Below are positions 33,835 through 43,720 of a DNA stretch of 64,000 bases, in pieces. Below the pieces are notes generated by a model. The model worked only from the letters and a program-made list of their open reading frames with translations, made no database searches and was not told the origin of the DNA. The stretch lies in the NCBI RefSeq assembly GCF_023065955.2, contig NW_026622841.1, forward strand, positions 15,386,501-15,450,500. The letters are read 5' to 3'. Origin of the DNA: Ursus arctos. Lineage: Eukaryota; Chordata; Mammalia; Carnivora; Ursidae. Position numbers and translations under genes: made by a program. Each line of letters begins with the position of its first letter. Positions within the stretch are counted from its first letter, which is position 1.

Positions 33835-34635
33835 TTTTTTTCCCTATTGACTCTGACTTCACTAACATTACAATAAATTTTTCAATCAGTAGAAGAGTAC
33901 TACAGAGTCTCCTGAATTTAGGAAAAGCATTTTGAAGGTTGTCTTCTCAACATAACTTGTGTGAATAAAAATAAGTAATGGTGGCAGGTATCAGTGAAAA
34001 CCCAATGAAGATGCTTGACCTTATGAAGATTAAAATCTATCAGGAAAAAAGAAATCTATCAGAAAGAGAATGTTATGGGAATATTAAATTTAAATAACTT
34101 TCTTTTCATTAAATCATAAGAGAATATTTAATCAAATCATTACAAGAGTGTCATGTTCTGCAAAGGGATGTTATCAGAAGAGTAAATTTATAACACCTGG
34201 GCCCCAAGAAGTGTGATATAGTCTATGAATCCTACATTAGAAGTCCAGGGACCTAGTACTGGTCAAGAGCAAACCACTTAGTCACTTTGAGCAAACGGAG
34301 TCATCTATGTAAGCCTTATAGCCTCTGAGATCTATTTCTAAAATTCCCCAAGTTTATATATTTGGGAGAAAATAACAGGAAAAAATGTCAGTAGCTTGAA
34401 AATTTTTTCATAATATATTTTTAAATGCTTTTGGACATCCATCTTGGCCATAAAGAGATAAGACAGTTCCGAATTACCCCACGTTGCAAACAAAAATAAT
34501 AAGGCAAAAATGTAAGAAACAACAGTCTTCAGCCAGAGAGCAGGCAGCACAAAGCTGTATTCTCTGGGAACAGGGAAACACACAAGGTGCCCCCCCATTG
34601 CCTCGGGCTTCTGCCTGCAGGGCATTCCCTCAGAC
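33835..34635. other. Unassigned AT-rich spacer
   Basis: No gene or named repeat recognised. Confidence 0.5.
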
Positions 34636-34639
34636 AGCC

Positions 34640-34815
34640 CCCTACCCCTCTATGCCCTCCTGTGTGGCCCTAACCATATTGTTCTTTAAGTATCTGTTTT
34701 CTTTCTCCTCAGACTATGAAGTCCTCCTGAAGGAGGACCTCTTTCCCACCTGTGTATTCCTGGAACATCCCACAGCGAAGACTCTCAGTGAGTATTTGCT
34801 CAATGAAATAAGCCC
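34640..34815 (+). mobile_element. L2 3' tip (degraded)
   Basis: A CT-rich stretch, 'gactatgaagtcctcctga', a 'ctttcccacctgtgtattcc' stretch and 'cagtgagtatttgctcaatg' resemble the last L2 segment. Part of the 190-codon plus frame (34484-35056), which I therefore regard as non-genic. Confidence 0.6.
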
Positions 34816-34819
34816 CAAG

Positions 34820-35585
34820 AGGAATGGGAAGTGCAGGAACCAACATTTACTTCACTCTGTAGCAGACACTTCTCTATTGTTCAGCCTCGTTGCGAACACG
34901 CTAACTTCACATTTGGAAACCAGAAGTTCATTATCTCGCCAGAGCCCCAGGGCCAGTAAGACACAACCCCAGAGCATATGCTCCCCCCCCCCATCCTATT
35001 TCCCCCTCTTGAAACAGGCTGCCTTCTACAAATCCTGCATCATCTATAAACCCTGAGTCATAACAGCTCAACCTCTACAGCAAGGAGTTTTAGAGTCTTC
35101 CGGGACTGTGTAAGTGGGCAAAGTCAAGTGCAAAGATGAAATAATCTCAGGAGGGAATTTTTAAATGAATGGGGAAACAGTGTATTGAAGAGCTCTTGGT
35201 TTCTCAGAGGAAGAGACTCAAAATGCATTTAGCCAAAGTGACAGAGCTCCTGGCCAGCTCGTCTTCTTACTTCGGAAACACTGCCCAACTGACTTCACCA
35301 CTTCCTTCCTAAAACATCTGTGTTGGTGTCAGACCCCCCCCCCACCCCGTCCTGCCCCGAAAACGTTCCCCAGCTGGTGAGTGTGCTTCCTGTCTCGATT
35401 TGCTTCCTGGGATTCCACAGCCAGTTGGGAAAATTTTGCTCATTAAATGATATGTATAAATAGGACAATGCTAAATAAGTAAGATCAGTGAGAAGATTAT
35501 TCCCTCAGTTGAGAACACAGCTTCTGAAAGGGTATTTAAAATTAAATATAACCATCTGAGCAGCCATTCTAAAACAGGCAATGGT
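34820..35585. other. Unassigned spacer
   Basis: No gene recognised. Includes C-runs at about 34982-34992 and 35334-35345. Confidence 0.5.
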
Positions 35586-35588
35586 TTG

Positions 35589-35777
35589 GTGCACCTGGGT
35601 GGCTCAGTTGGTTAAGTGTCTGACTCTTGGTTTCGGCTCAGGTTATGGGATCAAGTCCCACGTCGGACACTGTGCTCAGTGGGGAGTCTGCTTGACACTT
35701 CTCTCTCCCTCTGCCCCTCTTCCTGTTCACACACTGTCTCTCTCAAGTAAATAAATATTAATCTTCAAAAAAAATAA
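35589..35777 (+). mobile_element. Can-SINE, long type
   Basis: 'ggtgcacctgggtggctcag', 'tctgactcttggtttcggct', CT-rich body, 'agtaaataaatattaatct' and A tail. Confidence 0.95.
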
Positions 35778-36051
35778 AATGGGGTGGAAGGAGAAATTAT
35801 TTTGGGGTAGTGTGAGATTGCTTCATAAATGATTAAGGTAATTGGGTATGGTCCTGTTTGCTGACATCAATATAGAGAGTTCAAATATATTTATTATTTG
35901 TGTTCTGTTTTTATTACTTTTCAACTCACTCTTATTTCTTATGGAAGCGTTCTTTGGGCTATTAGCTACAAGACTGTCCTATATGGCTACAAAGCTGTTC
36001 CATCAGAAATACCTATATCATTTAAGATTATTTTTTGCAAAAGAAAAAACG

Positions 36052-36247
36052 GGGGTGCACCTGGGTGGCTCAGTTGGTTAAGCATCTGCCTTCAGCTCAG
36101 ATCATGATCCGGGGTCCTGGGATGAAGCCCCACATCAGGCTCCCTGCTCAGCAGGGAGACTTCTTCTCTCTCTCTCCCTCTAACCCTCCCCAATGTTCAT
36201 TCTCTCTCTCTCTCAAATAAATAAATAAAATCTTTAAAAAAAAAAAA
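36052..36247 (+). mobile_element. Can-SINE, long type (first of tandem pair)
   Basis: 'ggtgcacctgggtggctcag' to 'aaataaataaataaaatct' plus poly(A). The left flank aagattattttttgcaaaa (36024-36042) recurs at 36442-36460, after the second SINE of the pair, which identifies it as this element's 19-bp target duplication. Confidence 0.97.
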
Positions 36248-36256
36248 AAGATTATT

Positions 36257-36441
36257 GAAATGCCTGTGTGGCTCAGTCGGCTGGGCATCTGCTTTCCACT
36301 CAGGTCATGATCCCAGGGTCCTGGGATCAAGTTCCAGGTCGGGCTCCCTGCTCAGCGGGGAGACTGTTTCTCCCTCTCCCTCTGCCCCTCCCCCTGCGTG
36401 TTCTCTCTCTCTAATAATAAATAAATAATCTTTTTTTAAAA
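36257..36441 (+). mobile_element. Can-SINE, long type (second of tandem pair)
   Basis: 'gcctgtgtggctcagtcggc', 'tgatcccagggtcctggga', CT-rich body and A tail. It is flanked by aagattatt at 36248-36256 and 36442-36450, meaning it inserted into the right-hand target duplication of the first SINE. Confidence 0.97.
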
Positions 36442-36566
36442 AAGATTATTTTTTGCAAAAAGTATACTTTCAGATTTCAAGGTTTCTATAAAATTAAAAG
36501 CATTTTGAATGCACCTGCTTCCTTTAGATGCTCTTTAGTATTTTAACAAAGTCCTCATCTCAAGCC

Positions 36567-36705
36567 TTTCAAAGAAAGAAAAAAGAAGGAAAGAGAAAGG
36601 GAAAAAAGAAAGAGAGAAAGAAAGAAAGAGAGAGAGGGAGAGAGGGAGGGAGGAAGAAAGGAAGGAAGAAAGAAGAGAGACAGGAGAAAAGAAAGAGAGA
36701 GAAGC
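36567..36705. repeat. Purine-only (GAAA/GGAA/GA)n tract
   Basis: About 135 bases on the plus strand that are almost wholly A and G, moving from GAAA to GGGAGA to GGAA units. The open frames on both strands are consequences of this simple composition. Confidence 0.93.
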
Positions 36706-36927
36706 CCTGCCAAGCGCCGTGTTTTCCCAGGTGGCACAAGGGCGTTGTAAAGACCAGCACATACCGTTGCAAGAATGTAGGTCTTACACAGCGAACGTTG
36801 CAGCGACATCTCCAGCCTGATCTCCCCCTTCTCATTCTTCAAAATGCAGAATGGGCAGATTTTATGCAGAAATAAGAACCACTATTCTCCTCCAGCAGCC
36901 ATTCCTTTACACTGCTTTCATTTAGAG

Positions 36928-37086
36928 CAGTGGTTCTCAAAGTGTTGACCCTGACCAGCCAACACCGGAGTCATCGGGGCACGTGATAGAAATGCAAATT
37001 CGCTAGCTGCCCCAGAGCCAGAAACTCTGGGGGTAGAAGCCAGCAATCGGAGTTTGACAAGCCCCCTGGTTAATTGAGAACCACTG
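36928..37086 (+). mobile_element. MER5-like hAT-Charlie element (first of pair)
   Basis: Termini CAGTGGTTCTCAA... and ...TTGAGAACCACTG, core 'agaaatgcaaattcgctag', 'agaaactctgggggtag' and 'tttgacaagccccctgg'. A perfect 8-bp target duplication atttagag flanks it (36920-36927, 37087-37094), the length expected for hAT transposons. Confidence 0.92.
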
Positions 37087-37094
37087 ATTTAGAG

Positions 37095-37206
37095 CAGCTT
37101 TCAAATTTGGCTACACATTAGAATCGTCTGAGCAGTTTAAAATGACAGGTGTCTCTTAAAAGCGCTACAGGTGTCTCTAATATGAAGCAATATTTGAGAA
37201 CCACTG
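37095..37206 (+). mobile_element. MER5-like hAT-Charlie element (second of pair)
   Basis: Starts CAGCTTTCAAATTTGGCT and ends TTTGAGAACCACTG; an internally shortened copy. Its left flank is the atttagag shared with the first element and its right flank is ctttagac (6 of 8 identical). The two transposons abut across a common target copy. Confidence 0.85.
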
Positions 37207-37214
37207 CTTTAGAC

Positions 37215-38315
37215 CTTGTTTTACTCCTTACCAATGAAAATAAGTGTGTTTGGAAAAAGATACCAGCTCGGTGGGCTGGATCCACTTATTAAAAGAAACT
37301 AAGTGCAGGTACGTTCCTGAGGAGACCTTGGTAATATGTAAAGGCGGATGCCAGGCACCCCTGAGTCCCCTGGGCCATCTTAAAACCATATGCTTCTCTC
37401 TGTCCCCAGCTGTCCCAGGTGGCGCGTGGAGCCCAAGCCCGACAGATGTCGCCTAAGAGCAACTGGAAGCAGATTGGTGGGAAATGATGAGTTTAAATTT
37501 GATTCTTACATTTGATGCTACCTTTGAGTTTCAGATTTGGGGGCAAAGCTTTTTCTAACCTATGGCTATTAGCACCTTCCTGTATCATTTGTTGTGTAAC
37601 ACACAGAAGCATAATTTGATTTACAAAGCCCACGTTCCTTCCAGTTCTATCACGAGGCCTTGGTGGGACCTTCCCCACCCTCCCACAGTTGCTTTATTTC
37701 AGCACGTAGGAGGCTGTCTTCCAGGCCATCAGTCCACATCTCCCACTGCTGGAAGGCTGCAAACACACAATGCATTTTACGCATCTCTGCACCTCTAAGA
37801 CCCAGTGTTCTGCAAGCACTCATGAATCCTCGTTGAATGAGTCCGTGAATGAACTATGAAAGCTACTATCAATCTTCAAGCCAGAATTTGTATATTCTGC
37901 CAGCAGCCACAAAATAAACATGTTCGTGGATTTTAGCAAGGCAGGAGCTATAAAATTGGTTTTTACCACGGAGGGACCATGTGTCTCCTCTTAATTTCCC
38001 CTTATTCTCAACAAAGTAACTGATCTTTAGAAAACTACAAGGCTGATTAAAAAAAAAAAAAAAGGAGTTCTGATCTTTCAGGAAAAGGAGAGTGGGATGC
38101 ACTTAAATCCTCTCAAAATCGATGCAATGACAGGATAAAATATCCTTCAGGAAATTTCGCCTCTGCAGTAGGTGTGTTTACGTGGTTCTGCCCACACAAA
38201 TTGCTCACCCACGTGTGCTGGAGGGAAACAGTGACATAAAAATACGTTTTTGAAAATTATCAAAGCCATAAAGATATTTCAACCATTTTCTTAGGACCGA
38301 TATTCTAAACATATG
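37215..38315. other. Unassigned low-copy spacer
   Basis: No gene or named repeat. An A-run lies near 38049-38062. Short frames are unremarkable. Confidence 0.5.
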
Positions 38316-38319
38316 CTGT

Positions 38320-38552
38320 AAAAAAAAGGGGGGGGGTGACACTTTTATTGTAAGGGGCCAAACAGTGAATATTTATGTTTTGCAAACCATGTGGTCAATT
38401 AGGGCAACTACTCAACTCTATCTTCAATAGCACGAAAGCACCATAGACTATACATAAATAAATGGGCAAGGTTATGTTCCAATAAAATTTCATTTGTAAG
38501 AAAAGGCAGTGGGCCGGATTCACCCATTGGCTATATTTTGCCCCCTCTGATA
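38320..38552. mobile_element. hAT-Charlie-type DNA element (family unassigned)
   Basis: 'taaggggccaaacagtgaat', 'gcaactactcaactctatct', 'agcaccatagactatacat', 'tgttccaataaaatttcatt' and 'cagtgggccggattcaccc' are collinear with a common non-autonomous hAT family whose name I cannot state confidently. Ends are degraded. Confidence 0.75.
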
Positions 38553-38834
38553 GAAGGGAATACTTGTATTGGGGCCTATTTCCCTTTACTCTAGGTTATG
38601 TTTAAAGACAGTCTGGGTTTTTAGCTTCCAGGTTGCTACAGGATCCGAAAGAGTTACTCCGGACCTGTCTACAGCAGCACTCTGCAACAGGTCATTAAAT
38701 TTCAGAACGCAGAGCCCCACAAAGCACGCCTGTTCAGCCCTTGACCCCAAATGCCCTCATTCTTATCGTTCATGTCTCACCTTCCCCTTGCATTCTTCTT
38801 GGTTATTCTCTCTTCCATAGCCTAGATATTCTGA

Positions 38835-39008
38835 AAATGTGGAGTGCAGACGCCTTGCATCAAAACCTCTCGGAAATGTTTATTAAACACGTAGGTTCAC
38901 AGTCCCTCCATCATCTTACTGAGACAGAATCCCCGGATGCAGAGCCCCGGAATCATGGTCCAACAAGCACTTAGGCAAGGGTGATCCTGCTAAAGTTTAA
39001 GCATCACG
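38835..39008 (+). mobile_element. MER5-like hAT element, diverged
   Basis: 'cctctcggaaatgtttatta', a 'cttactgagacagaatccc' segment and a 'ctgctaaagtttaagcatca' end correspond, in order, to a MER5-group element. The termini are decayed. Confidence 0.5.
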
Positions 39009-39011
39009 GCT

Positions 39012-39181
39012 AACCCGGTCGTGATCTCAGGCTGGTAAGATCAAGCAGAGGTGCCGCTCTGTGCTCAGAGGGGGTCAGCTTGCAGGGCCTCCCCCTCTGC
39101 CCCTCCCCCCACTCGTGCACGCGCCTGCACGTGCTCTCTCTCTCTCCCAAATAAACAAATCTTAAAAAAAAAAAAAAAAAA
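39012..39181 (+). mobile_element. Can-SINE, long type, 5' truncated
   Basis: Starts inside the body ('gtcgtgatctcaggctgg'), then 'agatcaagcagaggtgccg', CT-rich part and 18 A residues. The usual 'ggcgcctgggtgg' head is missing or replaced by 'ggctaacccg'. Confidence 0.88.
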
Positions 39182-39444
39182 GAATCACGCTTACCTGTCA
39201 TCCTCTCTCCTAGCACCATCTCACCAAGAGTAGTACCATGTAACCAAAAGTTTGGGGGCGCTTCTCGCTGGGGGTAGAACAGACTTCCTAGTTCCCCATT
39301 TCTATTTCCTAATGTTACAGTCTTATGTCGTAATATTTATGATGGTCTCCATAGTTCTTGGCTGAGTTCAGACAACAGTGTCCCTGACCGACGGTACCTA
39401 AAGGAAAGACTTTGGAGACAGGCTGGCTTATCAAGCAGCTCCTC

Positions 39445-39640
39445 CCCTGTGGGTGGGTTATTAAAACTCTCTGGGTCTTTCTGGATCTCCATTGGCTCAA
39501 CTTTAAAATAAAGATAGTATTAAATGCTTGCAGGTTGTTGGGAAGGTAAAGTGATACAAAACATATAAAAGCACTTAGGTATTCAATAGTGGCATTCAAT
39601 AATGGATAATGGTTTCGCCCCATCGTCTGCCTTTCCACTC
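39445..39640 (+). mobile_element. MIR SINE
   Basis: 'ggatctccattggctcaact', 'aaaataaagatagtatt', 'gcaggttgttgggaagg', 'ataaaagcacttaggtatt' and 'ggcattcaataatgg' follow the MIR core and 3' end in sense orientation. Confidence 0.75.
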
Positions 39641-39726
39641 AATAAATGTGGCTCAGGTGTATTCCTTTGTCTCTTTCACTTTAGCCTCCACACTCCTTGG
39701 GGCTCAGAAATCCCTGCTTAGCCATC

Positions 39727-39890
39727 TCTTTAGTCATTTATTCGACAAATATTTGCCCAACATCTGAGAAGTACTATGTATTATGTTCTTGGGAATAGAG
39801 AAGTAAGAAAAAACACGGAGATTCTGCTCTCCTGGAGTTTATAATACAGGGAGAGAGAAACTATATATAAAATAACCAAGGTAGCGAGTG
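39727..39890 (-). mobile_element. L2 3' end, antisense
   Basis: 'gtcatttattcgacaaatat', 'gtactatgtattatgttct', then 'ctgctctcctggagtttata' and 'cagggagagagaaac' are the reverse complement of the L2 terminus. Confidence 0.75.
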
Positions 39891-39895
39891 GTTCT

Positions 39896-40080
39896 CAATC
39901 TGGTGGGGAGTAGGGGCTGCCTCGGGGGACATTTGGCAATGTCTAGAGACATTTTTGGTTGTCACGTCTGGGGGAAAGGTGCTTCTGGCTTCTAGCGGGC
40001 AGTGGCCAAGAATGCTGCAAAACATCCTACAATCTCAAATGCATTTATAACAACCGAAAGAAGCCTAATTCAAAAGGCTA
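39896..40080 (+). mobile_element. MER20-like hAT-Charlie element
   Basis: 'gagtggttctcaatctggtg', 'gacatttggcaatgtctaga', 'acatttttggttgtcacg', 'gctggcttctagcgggc'-type region and 'aaacatcctacaat' are collinear with MER20. The 3' end is diverged. Elements of this family have been linked to progesterone-responsive regulation in placental mammals; nothing here shows such a role. Confidence 0.8.
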
Positions 40081-40590
40081 ACACTGTACAATTTCACTTC
40101 TCTATCATTCTAGAAAAGACACAACTGTAGAGACAGAATATATGTGTGGGGGCTGAGTGTGAATCCTGTCACAGGCCCCCCGCATAACACAGCCTATAGG
40201 GTCATTTTGATTCTGTCATTCTCTCTAAGTGAACAACCATCCATGCATTCAAACCCTCTTCAGACTGTCCAGGCTCTTTCTTACTTGACTCCCTAAATAA
40301 TCCACTTTGGTCAAGGTCACACTTTCTTACTGTCACTAGATAAGTAATGTTCCAATATTTTGCTCACGCTGTTCCCCATAACTGGAAGAGTGCCTTCATT
40401 ACCCCACACCTTTCAAAATTCTAATAATTGAAAACTCCCAAACCACTGCAGCCCAAGTAATCATCCCTGTGCAATCCTAGAGCATGGCACATCTGCGTCC
40501 CATAGCACGGCTACTCATAATATCAGCTCTCGTTTGAATAGATGATTTGCATGTTGCCCATGACCCCTCATTACTTCCACTGGATATAGC
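40081..40590. other. Unassigned spacer
   Basis: No gene or confidently named repeat recognised. Confidence 0.5.
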
Positions 40591-40606
40591 TAAAATCTCC
40601 ATTTTA

Positions 40607-41231
40607 GTTTTTTAAATTTTTTTAAATTCATTTTTTAAATTTAAATTCAATTAATTAACATATAATGTATTATTTGTTTCAGGGGTACAGGTCTGTGATT
40701 CATCAGTCTTTTTTTTTTAAAGATTTTATTTATTTATTTGACAGAGAGAGAGACAGCCAGTGAGAGAGGGAGGGAACACAAATAGGGGGAGTGGGAGAGG
40801 AAGAAGCAGGCTCCCAGAATAGGATCTTGATGTGGGGCTCGATCCCAGGACTCTGGGATCATGCCCTGAGCCTAAGGCAGACGCTTAACGACTGAGCCAC
40901 CCAGGCGCCCCCATCAGTCTTATATAATACCCAGTGCTCATTACAACACATACCCTGCCAGTGTCCATCACCCAATTACCCCGTTCCCCCACGCCCCTCC
41001 CCTCTAGCAACCTTCAGTTTGTTTCCTAAGATTAAGAGGCTTTTATGGTTTGTCTCCCTCTCTGGTCTCATCTTGTCTCATTTTTTTCTCTCTTCCCCTA
41101 TGATCCTATTATGCCTTATTTCTTAAATTCCACATATCGGTGAGATCATATGATAATTGTCTTTCTCTGATTGACTTATTTTGCTTAGCATAATACCCTC
41201 TCGTTCCATCCACATCATTGCAAATGGCAAG
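40607..41231 (-). mobile_element. Carnivore L1 3' end, antisense, 5' truncated
   Basis: The reverse complement of the carnivore L1 3' UTR: 'ttaacatataatgtattatt', 'gttacaggtctgtgat'-type stretch, SINE interruption at 40711-40911, then 'acccagtgctcattacaac', 'cccacgcccctcccctcta', 'attccacatatcggtgaga' and 'ttccatccacatcattgc'. A 16-bp target duplication taaaatctccatttta flanks it (40591-40606 and 41232-41247). Confidence 0.95.
40711..40911 (-). mobile_element. Ursid-type Can-SINE, antisense, inside L1
   Basis: 'gattttatttatttatttga', 'agacagccagtgagagaggg', 'cttaacgactgagccaccca' and 'ggcgccc'. Exact 10-bp duplication catcagtctt (40701-40710 and 40912-40921). Confidence 0.98.
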
Positions 41232-41345
41232 TAAAATCTCCATTTTATATAGGAGAAAACTAAAGCTCAGAGGTTAAGTTACTTCCCCAAGTTCTAGGTT
41301 ACTAAATGGAGAAGTTGAGAAACCTAGAAAAGCTGAATCCAAAGG
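41232..41345 (-). mobile_element. MIR SINE, antisense, split by L1
   Basis: 'tctccattttatataggaga', 'actaaagctcagaggttaag' and 'ttacttccccaagttct' are the reverse-complemented MIR core. The L1 at 40607-41231 landed in its 'ccatttta' segment. Confidence 0.8.
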
Positions 41346-41394
41346 TTGTCTTTTTCATGTAGTAATTCACTATCTCTTTTGTATTGTTTTAGAT

Positions 41395-41500
41395 TTGAAT
41401 GTCAATAATTCCACCACTAAGCTCCTTGAGGACAGGGGCTCTTTTTATACTTTTTAAAGCATATATTCCTTTTGTATTCCTCAATATGCTAAATAAAGAA
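41395..41500 (+). mobile_element. L2 3' tip (degraded)
   Basis: 'ccactaagctccttgaggac', 'aggggctctttttatac' and a terminal 'tgctaaataaaga' resemble the last 100 bp of L2. Confidence 0.6.
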
Positions 41501-41504
41501 GATA

Positions 41505-41915
41505 TTTCTAAAATAAATGTCTTAAGATGTAAAATTATGGCCCCAGAGGAAACACACATGCCTGAAGCTATTGTCCTCATTCAGTAAATAGTAAACCAAG
41601 ACACTTTTGTAGTTAGCCTATATGAGCAAGTGTGGACTTCATGTGTTTGGCATGTAAACTTTGAGCATGTCCTCATATAAAATAAAAGGATAATTCTGAA
41701 TCCTTAAAAAATTGCTTAAAATAAAACTGACCAACACGGGAAGAAAATGCCCCTCATTCTTACTGCGACCAAAGTCATACGTGTTTATAACATACTTCTA
41801 AATAGTCTTTGAGCTTTGCAACTTCGTCAGTTTGTCCCTGGGTTTGGGGTTTCCTGTTATTTGCGTCCTTTCTTTTATCTCTGGGTATTGTTTTTTTTCC
41901 CCCCTTCCTTTCTTT
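41505..41915. other. Unassigned spacer
   Basis: AT-rich to mixed; ends in a T/C-rich run at 41890-41916. No gene or named repeat. Confidence 0.5.
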
Positions 41916-41916
41916 C

Positions 41917-42330
41917 TGTTAAACCCAAACACAAATGGAAACCAGACTTGAAAATTTCCTGAGCAGACAAAACCAGTTTAGTCATACAGGCAAAGTTAAA
42001 TTTAGCTACTTTTGCAAGACAATTGGGGCCACCTTGACCTGGGTCCCTTCTTGCTCATGCCCCTGAAAAGCATAAGCAAAACTTAAATTGTCCCCCAAAA
42101 TTGATAGGAAATGGCCACTGCCCAACTCCCTTTTATTTAAGAAAACTCTCGAATGGAAACCAATCACCGTGAAGAATGAACAGATACTCCCTCCACACTA
42201 TATAAGCCACTTATTAACAATATACCTCTGAGCCTCATTCCATGTTCTGGTTCGAGTTCTCCTGGTTTTGCAAACTGTCTTTTTGGTGTACGCACAATAA
42301 ACGGGTACTAATTACCACTTCGGAGATTCA
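41917..42330 (+). mobile_element. Solo ERV LTR (ERV1-like)
   Basis: About 414 bp starting TGTTAAACCC and ending GGAGATTCA. It has a promoter layout: CCAAT at 42160-42164, TATATAAG at 42199-42206, and an AATAAA signal at 42296-42301. No internal retroviral sequence is attached, so it is a solo LTR, presumably left by LTR-LTR recombination. I could not find a convincing target duplication, and the 3' boundary could extend to about 42350. Confidence 0.75.
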
Positions 42331-42349
42331 TTGGTTTTACTTCTGGATT

Positions 42350-43015
42350 TTGGATGTTTTTTTCCCTGAATTTTTGACACTTCCGTTTTGAGTTTTATAT
42401 TTTACATCAGCAACTTTTCAAAATTAAAATTCCCCAAGTATCACAGTGGATCAAATTACATTACAAAACTGTAATTGTGGACGTGGACGTCTCGTCACAC
42501 AGAACAATACTTCCGTGGTTGCAAGATGAAAAACATTTAGATATCATCTCATCATCAGAATTTGTTCATTTAAAGTTTGTTTGAATCTTTGGATAGTTTG
42601 AATTTTATTCAACTGCCATCTATTTTTTTTAATCTTCCCTCACTTTTCTGTATAACTTATAGGGTCTGTCCTTTCTCTTTCACCAAAGACACCAAGAAAA
42701 ATAGTTGTTTATATCTGCCTTTGGCTCCTGAGAGGAGGCTGACTAGCTCAGATCTAAAGGTTCAGAATATATTGAATAGACAATATAAACTTATGTGTGG
42801 CTTTTTAACACATGAGACATTGCTGTTCTGGAAATATTTGAGACCCTCCCACTTGAACCTCAGTTCTATATCCACAATGGGTTTGGATAGACATTCCCAT
42901 TAGGTTAAGTGTTCCACCTAGTGCCCAGATCCAGCCTAGCATGTTTTCTCAGGGTTCTTGGAAATACCTAGAAGATTAAAGCAATCTGGCTACCTCCCTT
43001 TCTCTAAAAAGAAAG
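42350..43015. other. Unassigned low-copy spacer
   Basis: Contains a 108-codon plus frame (42577-42903) with no recognisable domain. No named repeat. Confidence 0.5.
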
Positions 43016-43019
43016 GTAT

Positions 43020-43137
43020 AGATGGTGGGTAAGCCAACGTAGGTTTGAATCCCGGTTCTGCTATCTAGTAGCTATTTACTATATTTACTAATATAGCTAT
43101 TACTATTTACTATGACGTTGGCAAGTTAATTAACACC
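43020..43137 (+). mobile_element. MIR SINE head with internal repeat expansion
   Basis: The tRNA-derived B-box part 'gtttgaatcccggttctgct' leads into 'atctagtagctat', then a CTATTTACTAT-type expansion (43070-43112), and resumes with 'gttggcaagttaattaacac'. A second MIR-like B-box, 'gtcctagtcccggctctgac', follows at about 43156-43175. Confidence 0.75.
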
Positions 43138-43299
43138 TGGAAACCGGGAGGCCTGAGTCCTAGTCCCGGCTCTGACACTAGAGCTGTATGTAATCCCATA
43201 TAGGTCCCGCCAGGCTGCACCAGGCAGTGGACATTTCTAGAGAGGGGGTCTATGCCACATCGGTATATTACCTTAGATCTGTAATTGGTGATTTGGGAT

Positions 43300-43720
43300 G
43301 TGACCATAACGTTGGCTTCTGGAGCGCGAGAGGCAGGGCGATCTGAGAGGGTGACATCGTTGGGCACGTCTAGTTGAAGCTAATGACAATCACAGCAGCA
43401 ACCTGCTAGTCTCCTCAAAAGGGCAGACCTCCGCTTCCTGTCTGGAGAGCTCCGGGCGAGCGGCGCGAGCTCCAAAGGGCTGTCACTGCCGCAACTGCGT
43501 GGAGCCTGTCGGTGCCGCCCCTCTCCTGACCCGAGGAAGATGATCTGGCCTCTCCGGAGAATGTAAGATGCCAATACGGGCTTCTTCTCCCCGTTCCAGG
43601 CAGAGGCCTGGGTGAGCTACTGCAGACAAGGGCATGCGGGAGAAAAAGCCCTCTGGATAGGACATTTCTTCTCCCCCCACCAAGCCTTAGTGTCATGGGA
43701 AGCATCAAATAAACGTAAGC
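43300..43720. promoter_or_regulatory. CpG-dense low-copy patch 1
   Basis: 43425-43560 holds about a dozen CpG dinucleotides (for example 'gctccgggcgagcggcgcga'), including an ETS-like 'cgcttcctgt'. The surrounding sequence is AT-rich and CpG-poor. A 158-codon minus frame (43415-43891) crosses it without a recognisable domain. It may be a small CpG island, a promoter or enhancer, or a relatively young insertion not yet CpG-depleted. Confidence 0.35.

Noticed and set aside
34484..35056. 190-codon plus-strand frame
   Set aside because: Overlaps a degraded L2 3' tip and low-complexity C/T runs; no protein resemblance.
36528..36875. Overlapping 75-115-codon frames on both strands
   Set aside because: Lysine/arginine/glutamate-rich or serine/phenylalanine/leucine-rich products of the purine tract, not genes.
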